Shown here in pieces: positions 1-8,700 of a stretch of 44,251 bases of DNA. Source of the DNA: Candidatus Sumerlaeia bacterium (GTDB taxonomy: Bacteria > Sumerlaeota > Sumerlaeia > SLMS01 > JAHLLQ01); NCBI GenBank assembly GCA_019634695.1, contig JAHCAW010000034.1, positions 1-44,251 on the forward strand, written 5' to 3'. The notes under the pieces were generated by a model. It was not told the origin of the DNA, did not search any database, and saw nothing but the letters and a program-made list of their open reading frames with translations. A program made the position numbers and the translations under genes. Numbering within the stretch: position 1 is the first letter of the stretch; the number at the start of each line of letters is the position of its first letter.

Positions 1-1369
1 TCTCGTAAAGCGAATGGGGAAACGCCACATCAAGCTCGTCATTCGCATGCACGGCACTGCCCCCTTCTGCATCGTCAACCTGCTCGCGCAGGAGCCGAAG
101 CGCATCAGAGAGGTCCCTGTACTGGTTGTATCCATCCGTATCCCCGAGCCTGCCTCGATAGCGTGCCATCCATTTGGCTGTGTTTTCTTGCAGTCTCCAA
201 GGCCTACCTTGCCAGTAGAATCGCTCGTCGGATTGTTCAAGACTCACCGTAAAGAGCGGGTCCAGCAACTCACACGCCTCTTCGTAGAGTCCGAGTTCGC
301 CAGCGGCCTTCGCAGCCATCCACATTGCCATCGACTGTTCGCGCAGACGCCCGGGGTGGCGCGTGACAAATTCGCGCAGGTGTTCGATAGCCTGCTCCTT
401 CTTCCCTTCGTGATACCACGACTCGCCGTACATCAGGTCCGCGACGGCGTGGGCGCGGGTGTATTCGCGCGGGACGTGGGCGAAAATCTGCTCGCAGGCG
501 CGGCGCACCTCGTTGAAGTACGAGGCTTCGCTGCGGGCGAGTTCGAGCAGGCAGGCGGCGATTTCGACGCGGGCGCGCGCCGCCACGCCGGGGTCGTCGC
601 CGTAGTGCTCGAGGATCTCCTTGTAGGCGCGGTAGGCCTGCAACGGCTTGAAGTAGTAGTAGTGCCAACTGTCGGCGGCGAGCCAGCAGGCTTCGAGGCG
701 GAACTCGGGCGGGGCGGCGACGTCGCCGCGTGCGACGGCATGAAAGGCCTCGATGGAGGGCGCCGCGCGCAGGTCGCGCTGCACCTTGGCCCGGTTTGCG
801 CGCACCAGCATCCAGCCCTTCAGCGGGTCCGCGTCGTCGAGCACGGTGGCCAGGCTCTCGGCCGCCTCGAAGGAGGCCGGGTCGCTGCGCCCATCCAGCG
901 TGCGGAACAGCTCGAACGTCTCGACGGCGATTTCGGGCTGCCATTCCTCGCGGCCCGATTGCTTAATAGTACCTTTCTCCCCTGGCCGGGCCTCGAGCCG
1001 GAACAACGAATCGCCCGGCCCCCAGGCCTGTGTCTCGAAGTCGCCCTCGACCAGATGGCGGAAGGCCCGCTCGTAGGCGTCCGCGAAGCCGTGGGCACGC
1101 AGCTCGTGCTTGAGCAGAACTGCATCGGGCAGACGCTCGCACCGCCCGACCAACACGCGAATCCACTTCGAGTTCTCGTCGCGATGCGTCCAGACCGGAC
1201 CGAAGCCGAGTCCTTCGAGCCGCGCGACGACGTCGGCGGCCTGCTCGGGCGTTTCGACCGAGGCGCACTGCACGGCCCGCACGGCAGAGGGCGGCGTCAC
1301 CTGCCCGCGCGCCATCGCGCCGAGGCACAGCAACACCAGCACCAGCACGGAAAGACCTGTTCGGTTCAT
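1..1369 (-). CDS. SPOR-domain and TPR-like secreted envelope protein (3' end cut by window)
   Basis: Reading leftward from an ATG at 1369, the frame stays open to the window edge, giving at least 456 residues. Residues 1-22 form a signal peptide (leucine/valine-rich core, then AMARGQ). Residues about 31-98 look like a SPOR domain: an initial VQCASV strand, an A..VV.RLEGLGF helix, the strand KWIRVLVGRCE and a second helix ending in HGF. SPOR domains bind denuded peptidoglycan glycan strands. The rest is helical with TPR-like pairs, for example around QAYRAYKEILEHYG and KKEQAIEHLREFVTRHP. The inferred site of action is the periplasm, at the cell wall. AAGGTG lies about 13 bases before the start. 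The gene is divergent from hflX. SPOR assignment is by pattern only; the specific role is unknown. Confidence 0.8.
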   Translation of the reverse strand, partial: MNRTGLSVLVLVLLCLGAMARGQVTPPSAVRAVQCASVETPEQAADVVARLEGLGFGPVWTHRDENSKWIRVLVGRCERLPDAVLLKHELRAHGFADAYERAFRHLVEGDFETQAWGPGDSLFRLEARPGEKGTIKQSGREEWQPEIAVETFELFRTLDGRSDPASFEAAESLATVLDDADPLKGWMLVRANRAKVQRDLRAAPSIEAFHAVARGDVAAPPEFRLEACWLAADSWHYYYFKPLQAYRAYKEILEHYGDDPGVAARARVEIAACLLELARSEASYFNEVRRACEQIFAHVPREYTRAHAVADLMYGESWYHEGKKEQAIEHLREFVTRHPGRLREQSMAMWMAAKAAGELGLYEEACELLDPLFTVSLEQSDERFYWQGRPWRLQENTAKWMARYRGRLGDTDGYNQYRDLSDALRLLREQVDDAEGGSAVHANDELDVAFPHSLYE

Positions 1370-1479
1370 CGTGTGACCCCACCTTGTGATGGCACCGTCG
1401 GGACCCCTCCCGCCGGCACCGGATAACGCCCCAGATGTGCGCATGCGACATCGTGGGGGGGGGAGGTCAAGCGAAATCG

Positions 1480-1505
1480 TCAGCGCCTCGTGGCTGAGGC
1501 GCTGA
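1480..1505. promoter_or_regulatory. Perfect 10-bp inverted repeat between divergent genes
   Basis: TCAGCGCCTC and GAGGCGCTGA flank a 6-base loop. The repeat lies between the divergent starts at 1369 and 1669, so it does not terminate either gene, and no T-tract follows on either strand. It could be an operator or an RNA hairpin in one of the leaders. Function is inferred from position only. Confidence 0.4.
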
Positions 1506-1572
1506 AATTGGGGGCGAGTGGCGAAGGTCGGTTCGGTGGGCGGCGCCAGTCGCGCCCGTGCGATTCCTTTGT

Positions 1573-1601
1573 TTGACTTTGGGCGCGCGGGGGGGTAGGG
1601 C
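1573..1601 (+). promoter_or_regulatory. Possible sigma70-type promoter for hflX
   Basis: TTGACT at 1573-1578 is followed, after 17 bases, by TAGGGC at 1596-1601. The -35 element is good and the -10 is poor. It lies 68 bases upstream of the hflX start. Confidence 0.3.
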
Positions 1602-1668
1602 TTTTCACAACTAAGGCGGGAAGGCGCAGGAACTCCCGCCCGTTCCGTCCGGAGGGTATCCGCTTCAC

Positions 1669-2955
1669 TTGAACGAAGAGATTCGTGCCGACAAGCGCCA
1701 CTTTGGGCGCGCCGTGCTCGTGGGAGTTCAGTTTCCCCGCCAGACCCGCGGCGAGGTCCTTGAGCATCTGACCGAACTGCAAGCCCTGGTCGCCACGCTG
1801 GGCGTCGAAGTCGCCGCCACTGAACTGGTTCGTCTCGATCGGCCCTCGCCCAAGTTGCTGGTGGGCAGCGGCAAGGCCGAGGAGATCGTCGCGCTGCTCG
1901 AGGCGCACGACGCGGACGTGCTTGTGTTCGACGACGACCTTTCGCCCCCCCAGCAGCACCTGTGGGAGAAGACCGCCAAGCGCGCCGTGATCGACCGCCG
2001 CAAGGTGATCATCGACATTTTCGGCCAGCGGGCCCGCACGCGCGAGGCGCACCTGCAAGTGGACCTGGCGCGGCTGGAGTACACGTTGCCGCGGCTGAAG
2101 CGCGCGTGGACGCACCTGGAGCGCCAGCGCGGCGGCGGCGGGTTCGTCGGCGGCGCCGGTGAGGCCCAGATCGAGGTCGACCGCCGCATCGTGCGCGACA
2201 AGATCGCCCACCTGCGCCGCGACCTTGTCGAGGTGCGGCGCCATCGCGACAACCAGCGCAAGGGGCGCGAGCGCAGCGGCATCCCGACCGTCGCCATCGT
2301 CGGCTACACGAACAGCGGCAAGTCCACGCTGCTCAACGCGCTGACCGGCGCCGGCGTGCTGGCCGAGGACAAGCTCTTCGCCACGCTGGATCCGACGACG
2401 CGCCGCGTGGTGTTGCCCAACGGACAACCGGTCCTGGTGACCGACACCGTCGGTTTCATTCGCAAGCTGCCCCACACGCTCATCGAGGCCTTCAAGTCCA
2501 CGCTCGAGGAGGCGACGACGGCCGACTATCTGCTGCACGTCGTCGATGCCAGCCACCCCAAGGCGCTCGAGCAATGCGAGGTGACGCTGGGCCTGCTCGA
2601 GGAACTTGGCGCCGGCGACAAGCCGACCGTGCTGGCGCTCAACAAAATCGACCTCGTCGAGGAGGGGCTGGCGCCCGAGACCTTCGCGCACCTGGCCGAA
2701 CGGGTCGTGCCGATCTCGGCGCGCTCGGGCCGTGGCCTGGGCGACCTGGTGGAGAACCTGATGTGCCTGACCGGCGGCGGCATGGCGAACCTGCACCTGC
2801 GCATCCCGACCTCGCGCTTCGACCTGGTCTCGTCGATGTACCGCAACGGCGAGGTGCTCGAGGAGCGTTACGGCGGCGGGGCGGTGTTGCTGCACGTGCG
2901 CGTGCCGGCGCGGCTGGAGTCGCGCCTGGCCGAATTCGCCACCGCCCCGTGGTGA
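1669..2955 (+). CDS. hflX: GTPase HflX
   Basis: A 428-residue protein of normal HflX length. HflX binds the 50S subunit and splits stalled or heat-damaged ribosomes. The N-terminal half carries the HflX signature region (SPKLLVGSGKAEEI, then FDDDLSPPQQ) and the glycine-rich linker GGGGFVGGAGEAQIEVDRR before a helical coiled segment. The G domain follows: P-loop GYTNSGKST near residue 210, DTVGFI near 259, NKID near 325 and SARSGRG near 348. The start chosen is TTG at 1669, with GGAGGG at 1651-1656; the protein begins NEEIRADKRHFGRAVLVGV, which suits the family N-terminus. It appears to be transcribed alone. No key residue seems to be missing. Confidence 0.95.
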   Translation: MNEEIRADKRHFGRAVLVGVQFPRQTRGEVLEHLTELQALVATLGVEVAATELVRLDRPSPKLLVGSGKAEEIVALLEAHDADVLVFDDDLSPPQQHLWEKTAKRAVIDRRKVIIDIFGQRARTREAHLQVDLARLEYTLPRLKRAWTHLERQRGGGGFVGGAGEAQIEVDRRIVRDKIAHLRRDLVEVRRHRDNQRKGRERSGIPTVAIVGYTNSGKSTLLNALTGAGVLAEDKLFATLDPTTRRVVLPNGQPVLVTDTVGFIRKLPHTLIEAFKSTLEEATTADYLLHVVDASHPKALEQCEVTLGLLEELGAGDKPTVLALNKIDLVEEGLAPETFAHLAERVVPISARSGRGLGDLVENLMCLTGGGMANLHLRIPTSRFDLVSSMYRNGEVLEERYGGGAVLLHVRVPARLESRLAEFATAPW

Positions 2956-3100
2956 GGCCCTCCCGAGCCAGACGAGTCTGGCCCGAGCCACCAAGAACCA
3001 ACCACTAACACCTAACAACCGAACAGCCCTCCTTGCCCTTGCGCTTCGCCAAGATTCCGCTTTCATTTGCCGGATGATGGGCGCTTTCCTTGTGGCACCC

Positions 3101-3118
3101 TGCCCCGTCGCGGGGGCA
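3101..3118 (+). promoter_or_regulatory. Hairpin directly upstream of a ribosome binding site
   Basis: TGCCCC (3101-3106) pairs with GGGGCA (3113-3118) across a 6-base loop. The hairpin ends just before the GGAGG at 3121-3125 of the next gene. It may modulate ribosome access. The only evidence is the sequence. Confidence 0.25.
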
Positions 3119-3131
3119 AAGGAGGCGTGAC

Positions 3132-3413
3132 ATGCCGGAGACGAAGAGGAGTCCCTTGCATGGGCTGCTGGCGCTGATCGCGGTGCTGCTGGCCCTGAAC
3201 CTTGTGGTGTCGGCGCTGCGGCCGGCGGCTCCCGTGGCCGTGTTCCCCACCGCGCAGGCAAGCATGATCCTGAAGACCGAGGGCCCGCAGTTCATCACGA
3301 CGAATCAGGAAGGCAACGTGATCCATGTGTGGGAGCTGGGCCGCTTCGTGGGCGACGGCTACGAGAGCGTCAAGGTGCAGTCGTTCAACTCCTCGGGTGG
3401 CCGGATGCGCTAG
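3132..3413 (+). CDS. Small single-span membrane protein of unknown function
   Basis: A 93-residue protein starting at ATG 3132, with GGAGG at 3121-3125. After the charged start MPETKRSP, a hydrophobic helix covers about residues 9-29 (GLLALIAVLLALNLVVSAL). The remainder, about 65 residues, contains a predicted strand-rich segment with VIHVWELGRFVGDGYESVKV. I recognise no family. It could be a membrane anchor with a periplasmic tail or an uncleaved signal-like protein. It sits 45 bases before the FHA-kinase gene on the same strand, so co-transcription and a role in the same envelope or signalling unit are plausible but inferred. Confidence 0.7.
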   Translation: MPETKRSPLHGLLALIAVLLALNLVVSALRPAAPVAVFPTAQASMILKTEGPQFITTNQEGNVIHVWELGRFVGDGYESVKVQSFNSSGGRMR

Positions 3414-3458
3414 GATTCCCGGGTGGGGGCGGCGTTCCGCAAACCCGGAGCCAGGGCC

Positions 3459-4775
3459 ATGTACATGTGCATCTCGGTGAGCGGCCGCAACCGCCAGCCG
3501 ACAACCTATGTGTTCGACAAGCCGGAGATCCGGCTGGGGCGCTCGTCGAAGAACGACGTGCGCTTCGATCCCGAATCCGACGGCGCAGTCTCGCGCCATC
3601 ACGCCGTCATCCGGCGCGACCCGGCCGACGGCGCCTATTACCTGCGCGACCTCGACAGCACCCAGGGCACCTACGTCAACGACGTGGCGATCACGGGCGA
3701 GGTGACGCTGCACTCGCGCGACTCGGTCGTGTTGGGCATCAACGGCCCGCGGCTGCGGATTTCCTACGAGGCCAACGACGCGAGCACGATCGAGTCCAGC
3801 GTGCTGGTGCACCAGCGCTCGGCGCTCCAGTTCCCGCTGGCCCTGTATCGGGACTTCCCGAAGCGCTTCGGGCTCTTCGTCAAGGTGGGCGAGGGGGGCT
3901 ACGGGCAGGTGTGGAAGGCGGAGCCGCGCGAGGGCGGCGGCTGGTTTGCGGTCAAGTTCCTGCGCCCCGAGCTTGTGTCGGGCGAATCGGCGACGGCGTT
4001 TCTGCGCACGTCGAAGGCGGTGGCGCGCTTCGAGCGCGAGGGCGAAGTCATGAAGCGCCTGTGGGAGAGCGGGGCTCACGGCATCGTTCGGGTGCACGAG
4101 GCGGGCGGCGACCAGAACGAGGGCTTCCTCTACATGATTATGGACTACGTCGAGGGCGAGCCGCTGGACCGGCTGGTCTCGCGCCGGCGCCAGGTGCCGG
4201 AGGCCGAGCTGCTGCCCGTGCTGCGCGGCGTTGCCGACTCGCTGCGCCGCGCCCACTCGATCGTCTGGTGGGACGCCGAGCGCGGGCGCGAGATGCGCGG
4301 CATCGTCCATCGCGACGTCAAGCCCGGCAACATCATCGTCCGCGCCTCGGACCAGCAGCCCATCCTGCTCGACTTCGGTATCGCGGGCATCCAGGAAGGC
4401 GGTGACCGCCTCACGCTGCCACAGTCCCGCGTCTCGTCCTACAAGTTCACCGCACCGGAGGTGTTGCTCAGCAACGTCATCTCGCCGGCCACCGACCTGT
4501 GGGGCCTTGCCGTCACCGCCTATGTCCTGCTCTCCGGCGGGTTCTTCCCTTATAGCGGAATGGGCATGGGGCCGACGCTGCGCAACATCCGCGAAGGCAA
4601 CCTGACCCCCATCACCGAGTATCGCACGGACCTCTCGCCCGGCCTTGTCTCCTTCCTGCATCGTGCCCTCGACTCGGACCCCGCCCGGCGCCTGCCCTCC
4701 GCCAGCGATTGGATTGACAGCCTCGACGCTCTGTGCAGGGCTCACGTCACAGGGTCGGGTAACCCCAGCGGCTGA
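3459..4775 (+). CDS. FHA-domain serine/threonine protein kinase
   Basis: A 438-residue fusion of an N-terminal FHA domain and a C-terminal eukaryotic-type protein kinase. The FHA domain (about residues 10-105) keeps the phosphothreonine-binding pattern: LGRSSKND, SRHHA, then LDSTQGTYVND. The kinase shows the P-loop GEGGYGQVW (about 144), invariant Lys166 in AVKFL, the catalytic loop HRDVKPGN (His284-Asp286), DFG at 305-307 and APE at 332-334, so it should be active. No membrane span is visible, so it is probably cytosolic. The ATG at 3459 is preferred over GTG 3423 because GGAG lies at 3447-3450. Having the FHA domain N-terminal and in the same chain suggests docking on phosphorylated partners or on its own activation loop. 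Substrates are unknown; the next gene is a candidate. Confidence 0.92.
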   Translation: MYMCISVSGRNRQPTTYVFDKPEIRLGRSSKNDVRFDPESDGAVSRHHAVIRRDPADGAYYLRDLDSTQGTYVNDVAITGEVTLHSRDSVVLGINGPRLRISYEANDASTIESSVLVHQRSALQFPLALYRDFPKRFGLFVKVGEGGYGQVWKAEPREGGGWFAVKFLRPELVSGESATAFLRTSKAVARFEREGEVMKRLWESGAHGIVRVHEAGGDQNEGFLYMIMDYVEGEPLDRLVSRRRQVPEAELLPVLRGVADSLRRAHSIVWWDAERGREMRGIVHRDVKPGNIIVRASDQQPILLDFGIAGIQEGGDRLTLPQSRVSSYKFTAPEVLLSNVISPATDLWGLAVTAYVLLSGGFFPYSGMGMGPTLRNIREGNLTPITEYRTDLSPGLVSFLHRALDSDPARRLPSASDWIDSLDALCRAHVTGSGNPSG

Positions 4776-4836
4776 TACCGGTCTCCCATGTTGGGGCGCC
4801 GGACGGAGAACCGCACCCGAGGCAGAAGAGCGCGCG

Positions 4837-6684
4837 ATGACTCCTCCCAATCCGCCCACGGGCGAACACCAGAGCCTCGAAGAACTGGTCGCGATGCTCC
4901 ATCGCGCCATTTTCATGCGCGAGAGCCAGCAGGCCGCCCGCGCGTACGAGGAGATCGTCGGTCGCAAGAAGGACTTTGCCTTGGCCGTCGGCCTTCAGTT
5001 CGACCTCGCCCGCCTGCTCGAACTCGGCAACGAGCCCCGCATGGCGCTGGTGGCCTACGAGCGCATCCTGACCACCTACGCCGAAGAATCCTGCTTCGCC
5101 CCCTCGCTGCGCGGCGCCGGGCATCTGGCCTACCGCCTCAAGAGCTTCAAGAAGTGCCGCGCCTATCTGGAGAAGTTCCTCCAGACAAACCCGAGCAATG
5201 CCGAACGCGTCGATGCCGAGAACCTGCTGACCCGTCTGCCCGACGGCAAGGGGGTGCCCGAGCGCCGCCTGTGGCAGAACGTCGAGGACAGCTTCGCCCC
5301 GGAGGCCCACGAGACCCCGCTGCCGTTGCCCAAAGCCGGCCGCCTCGTTCCCGACGAATACAAGGAAGAGGACCCCAAGGCCGGCGGCACCGGCGGCCCG
5401 ATCTCGCTCCAGGACGTCTACTGCGACTCCGACGCCGGCCTGCCGCCGACGGGCGAGATCGACCCGCACGTGCTGCCCCAGCCCCCTTCGTCCGACGCCT
5501 TCTTCTCGGCGCCGACGCCGATCGAGCAACCCGCCCCCACCCCCGGGCCCTCGGGCGAGGAGTTCTTCGACAACCTTCCCCCCGCTCCCGCAAGGAAGGG
5601 GGACCTGCCGCCAACGGCTGACATCCCGATCCCGGCCGAGCCGCAAGGCCAGCCTTCGGCCGACCTGATCGACTACGACCGCTTCAGCGAGACGCCGCCG
5701 CTGCGCATCACTTCGCGCGATATAGGCGAGCGCCTCAAGACGCCAGCCCCCCCGGCACCCGCCGAGCCGCCCCCCACCCGTCCCGTCGTCGTGGCGGCGG
5801 TGGTGGTACCCCCTTCGTCGCCGCCCCCCGATCCGCCCTCGGACATCGGCCAGTGGGTCGATGTCGTGCCGGCCCGCACGCCCGCGGAGGCCGAGCGGGA
5901 ACGCAAGGCCCGCCAGGTGGCCGCCGAGATTCCCGCCCAGACCCCCGCGTTCCTTGCCACCTGCGAGGCCTACCTGCGGTCCACCTTCGCCGTTCTGCTG
6001 CCCATCACCGAGGACATCCGCGTCGACTCCGTGATCCGCATCCTGCGCCGCACCGAGCCGCTCGGCGAGGAGGAGGCCCGCGAGGCCATCGTCCAGCGCA
6101 AGGGCCTGCTGCGCGAGAATCTGACATTCGAGGAAACTGTCGACTTCTACCAGAAGGCGCGGCGCAGTTCGCAGAAGCTCACCTACATTCGCGTCGAACC
6201 GGGCCACCTGCCGGACACGCGCCACGATGCCATCAAGGTGGACGTCATGGACCCGGGCCTGCGGCTGAAGACAGCGCGCGGCGTGCGCAAGACGCGCTGG
6301 GAACACATTCGCCTCATCAGTTGCGGACGGCTGGATCGCGAGCCCACCGTGGACCTGTTCTGCAAGGAGAGCTGCGAGCACCTGCGCCTGCGCCATCCGG
6401 CGGTCGACTTCCATGCGTTGGTCGAGCGCCCCGGCGAGGACGAGAGCCAGTCGTGCAAGCAGTTCCTGACCATGCTGGCGGACCTGTGCCCCGGCGCGAT
6501 GCTCTCGCACACGGTGCGCAACCTGCTCTCCGGCAAGACCTACCGGCCGCAGAAGTTCGCCAGCGAGGACGAGTTCCGGCGCTACAACATGTGCCTGTTG
6601 CTGACGCACTACGGCACCGAGGTCGATCCGCGCGAGCTGCTCGAGGTCTCGCGCGCGGTTTCCGCCTCCGGCACTGCCCGCTAG
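4837..6684 (+). CDS. TPR-like protein with proline-rich linker and unknown C-terminal domain
   Basis: A 615-residue protein starting at ATG 4837 after an AGAAGAG. Residues about 12-130 are helical repeats resembling TPRs (SLEELVAMLHRAIFMRES, ARAYEEIVGRKKD, then RMALVAYERILTTY). Residues about 140-370 are a low-complexity linker rich in Pro, Ala and Asp. From about 375 to the end is a conserved-looking folded domain with a helical part (FLATCEAYLRSTFAVLLP) and a later part containing CKESCEHLRLRHP and KQFLTMLADLCPGAML. I recognise no named family for the C-terminus. It has no signal peptide, so it is probably cytosolic. It lies 61 bases after the FHA kinase, and the long disordered linker could carry phosphorylation sites for that kinase. 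That is inference from context only. Confidence 0.85.
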   Translation: MTPPNPPTGEHQSLEELVAMLHRAIFMRESQQAARAYEEIVGRKKDFALAVGLQFDLARLLELGNEPRMALVAYERILTTYAEESCFAPSLRGAGHLAYRLKSFKKCRAYLEKFLQTNPSNAERVDAENLLTRLPDGKGVPERRLWQNVEDSFAPEAHETPLPLPKAGRLVPDEYKEEDPKAGGTGGPISLQDVYCDSDAGLPPTGEIDPHVLPQPPSSDAFFSAPTPIEQPAPTPGPSGEEFFDNLPPAPARKGDLPPTADIPIPAEPQGQPSADLIDYDRFSETPPLRITSRDIGERLKTPAPPAPAEPPPTRPVVVAAVVVPPSSPPPDPPSDIGQWVDVVPARTPAEAERERKARQVAAEIPAQTPAFLATCEAYLRSTFAVLLPITEDIRVDSVIRILRRTEPLGEEEAREAIVQRKGLLRENLTFEETVDFYQKARRSSQKLTYIRVEPGHLPDTRHDAIKVDVMDPGLRLKTARGVRKTRWEHIRLISCGRLDREPTVDLFCKESCEHLRLRHPAVDFHALVERPGEDESQSCKQFLTMLADLCPGAMLSHTVRNLLSGKTYRPQKFASEDEFRRYNMCLLLTHYGTEVDPRELLEVSRAVSASGTAR

Positions 6685-6701
6685 CCACTGAGCCCCTGCC
6701 C

Positions 6702-7250
6702 ATGTCCACCGTGCCCACGCGCATCAAGACCCTGTACGACGGGCGCTTTCTCGCCATGCGCCTTCGCGACGGGTGGGAGTACGCCGAGCGCCCCGGCATC
6801 ACCGGCATCGTTGCCATCGCGGCCGTGACGGACGAGGGGCGCCTGGTGCTCGTCGAGCAGTATCGCATTCCGGTGCAGCGCGTCGTGATGGAGTTGCCGG
6901 CCGGTCTGGTCGGCGACGAGGGCCCGGTCGGGGAGTCGCTCGTCGAGGCGGCGCGGCGCGAGCTGATCGAGGAGACCGGCTACGACGCGGCCGACTGGCA
7001 ACAGGTCGCCGTCGGTCCCCCCTCGCCCGGACTGTCGAACGAGGTGGTGACGTTCTATCTCGCCACGCGGTTGACGCGCGTCGGCGAAGGCGGCGGAGTG
7101 GATCAGGAGAACATCCTCGTGCACGAGGTGGCGCTGGACGAGGTGCCGCGCTGGATCGCCGAGCGCGAACGTCGCGGCGCCTACGTCGATCCCAAAATCT
7201 ATATTGGCTTGTTCTTTGCGGGGAGGCACTGGCGAAAGGCGAACGGCTGA
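6702..7250 (+). CDS. Nudix hydrolase, ADP-ribose pyrophosphatase-like
   Basis: A 182-residue protein 17 bases downstream of the preceding gene. The ADP-ribose pyrophosphatase pattern is visible: a strand with GIVAIAAVTDEGRLVLVEQYR, then MELPAGLVGDE and the Nudix core ESLVEAARRELIEETGY, which holds the metal-binding glutamates. Between the leading Gly and the first Glu of the box there are nine residues rather than the canonical five, an insertion seen in some relatives. The family hydrolyses ADP-ribose or related nucleotide sugars to AMP and a sugar phosphate. It probably completes the operon begun at 3132, whose other members show no obvious link to nucleotide metabolism. Exact substrate unknown. 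Confidence 0.88.
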   Translation: MSTVPTRIKTLYDGRFLAMRLRDGWEYAERPGITGIVAIAAVTDEGRLVLVEQYRIPVQRVVMELPAGLVGDEGPVGESLVEAARRELIEETGYDAADWQQVAVGPPSPGLSNEVVTFYLATRLTRVGEGGGVDQENILVHEVALDEVPRWIAERERRGAYVDPKIYIGLFFAGRHWRKANG

Positions 7251-7299
7251 CGGCGGCGCGCACGGAAGCCCGCAGGAGGCCTTGTTCTGCGAAGTCGCT

Positions 7300-7971
7300 T
7301 CAGCCCGTCTCGCGCCGGTTCAGCCAGCGCATCAGGCGCGTGGCCGCGGCGGGGCGCCAAGGACGGCAGGCGCCCGAGGCCACCATCCGGCCGATGTCGG
7401 CGAGCGATCCGGGGTGCTCCGGAAACAGCGTCCCTCCGCCTCCGATGTCCGCCGGCACGTGCGTGTCCGAGCCTCCGACGCCCGGCAGTGCCAACCGCTG
7501 CGCCAGTGCCCGCGATTCCCGCGCGACCTTCGTCCCATACCGCCCGTTCCACACCTCGAGCGCGGTCACCGGGAACGCGCCGGCATGGCGCCCGAAACCG
7601 ATCATCGGCACCGACGGGTGCGCTGCGACGCAGAAGCCGCCGCCTTCCTTGAGCCGGCGGAAGACGTCGAGCGCCTCCATGCCATCGGCAAGGTCCTCGG
7701 TCGGGCCGTAGAGCAACAGGTCGCCGCCCGCGCCGCCATCGACGGAGGTGCGCGTCTCCTGCCCGGCGAAGAGCAGGAAATCGGCTCCGACGTCCGCGGC
7801 CCGGCGCACCTCCTCCAGCTCGGCCGGCTGCCAGGTGTGCTCGTGATCGGTGAAGACCACTCCCCCGAAGCCCAGTCCCGCCAGACGCGCGACGATCTCG
7901 GCGGCCGGCACCTGGCCGTCGAAGCTCTTCTCCTTCGTGTGGCAGTGCAGGTCGATCAGACAGGTGCCCAT
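7300..7971 (-). CDS. PHP-domain metal-dependent phosphoesterase
   Basis: A 223-residue PHP protein with the full run of metal ligands: DLHCHT (His9 and His11), TDHEHT, the Glu in AGQETRTS, AAHPSVP and GGSDTHVP. The length matches a stand-alone PHP-domain phosphoesterase rather than a polymerase subunit. The family includes phosphatases and nucleotide phosphoesterases; the substrate cannot be assigned here. ATG 7971 is chosen, not the upstream ATG at 8031, because GAGGG sits 5 bases before it and the protein then begins right at the first beta strand (MGTCLIDLHCH). The gene converges with the Nudix gene, with 49 bases between the stops, and diverges from the FMN reductase gene. Confidence 0.88.
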   Translation of the reverse strand: MGTCLIDLHCHTKEKSFDGQVPAAEIVARLAGLGFGGVVFTDHEHTWQPAELEEVRRAADVGADFLLFAGQETRTSVDGGAGGDLLLYGPTEDLADGMEALDVFRRLKEGGGFCVAAHPSVPMIGFGRHAGAFPVTALEVWNGRYGTKVARESRALAQRLALPGVGGSDTHVPADIGGGGTLFPEHPGSLADIGRMVASGACRPWRPAAATRLMRWLNRRETG

Positions 7972-8129
7972 GCGCGCGCCCTCAAGCCCCCACCTTTCCT
8001 GCCTCGACCGGGCCGAGCGCAACCGCGACATCGCCCAAACCGGAGGGAAATTGTGCCCCGCCGCGGCATCGGCATCGTTCTTGCCTCTCCCCTCAGTCCG
8101 TTCATCCCCCCGACTGAGGTCCCCCCATC

Positions 8130-8678
8130 GTGATCGAAATCATCTCCGGAACCAACCGCCCGGGCGCCAATGCCCTCAAGATCGCTCGCCTGATCGAGCG
8201 CCTCTACGCCGAGCAGAGCGTCCCCGCCCGGGTGCTCAACCTTCAGGAGCTCCCCCGCGAGCTGTTCGACCCCGCCTCCTACGCCGAGAAGCCGGCATCC
8301 TTCGGCCCGATCCAGGACCGGGTGCTCGCCGCCGACGGCCTGCACATCGTCACTCCCGAATACAACGGCGGCTTCCCGGGCGTCCTGAAGTACTTCATCG
8401 ACATGCTCAAGTTCCCCGAGAGCTTCGAGCGTCGCCCTGTCGCCTTCGTCGGCGAAGCCGCCGGCGTCTGGGGCGCCATCCGCCCCGTCGAGATGCTCCA
8501 GCTCGTCTTCGGCTATCGCAACGCCCACACCTTCCCCGCGCGCGTCTTCATCGACAAGGTGCACGAGAAGCTGGATGCCGACGGCAATCTGACCTCCGAG
8601 TACCATCTCAAGATGCTGCGCGAGCAGACGGTCGGCTTCGCCGAGTTCGTCCGCCGCATCAAGGGGGCTCAGGCCTGA
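8130..8678 (+). CDS. NADPH-dependent FMN reductase-family flavoprotein
   Basis: A 182-residue flavodoxin-fold protein. It begins with strand IEIISGTNRPGAN, where SGTNRPGAN is the FMN phosphate-binding loop. The second signature TPEYNGGFPGVLKYFID (about residues 72-88) is the isoalloxazine-contacting YN.G..G.LK motif of the family. Such enzymes reduce FMN, quinones or azo compounds using NAD(P)H, usually as dimers in the cytosol. The start is GTG at 8130; no better start fits the first strand. It probably shares a transcript with the membrane protein 22 bases downstream. The physiological substrate is unknown. Confidence 0.88.
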   Translation: MIEIISGTNRPGANALKIARLIERLYAEQSVPARVLNLQELPRELFDPASYAEKPASFGPIQDRVLAADGLHIVTPEYNGGFPGVLKYFIDMLKFPESFERRPVAFVGEAAGVWGAIRPVEMLQLVFGYRNAHTFPARVFIDKVHEKLDADGNLTSEYHLKMLREQTVGFAEFVRRIKGAQA

Positions 8679-8700
8679 TTCCCACGGCCCGGAACCTCAC

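Noticed and set aside
14..1426. A 470-codon open frame on the + strand
   Set aside because: It is antisense to the SPOR/TPR gene. Its translation is rich in Val, Gly and Arg with no domain, whereas the - strand frame has a signal peptide and a SPOR pattern.
2967..2982. GCCAGA/TCTGGC hairpin after hflX as a terminator
   Set aside because: The stem has only six base pairs and no T-tract follows. I do not call it.
1480..3261. 593-codon open frame on the - strand opposite hflX
   Set aside because: It is the shadow of hflX; high GC at third positions keeps antisense frames free of stops.
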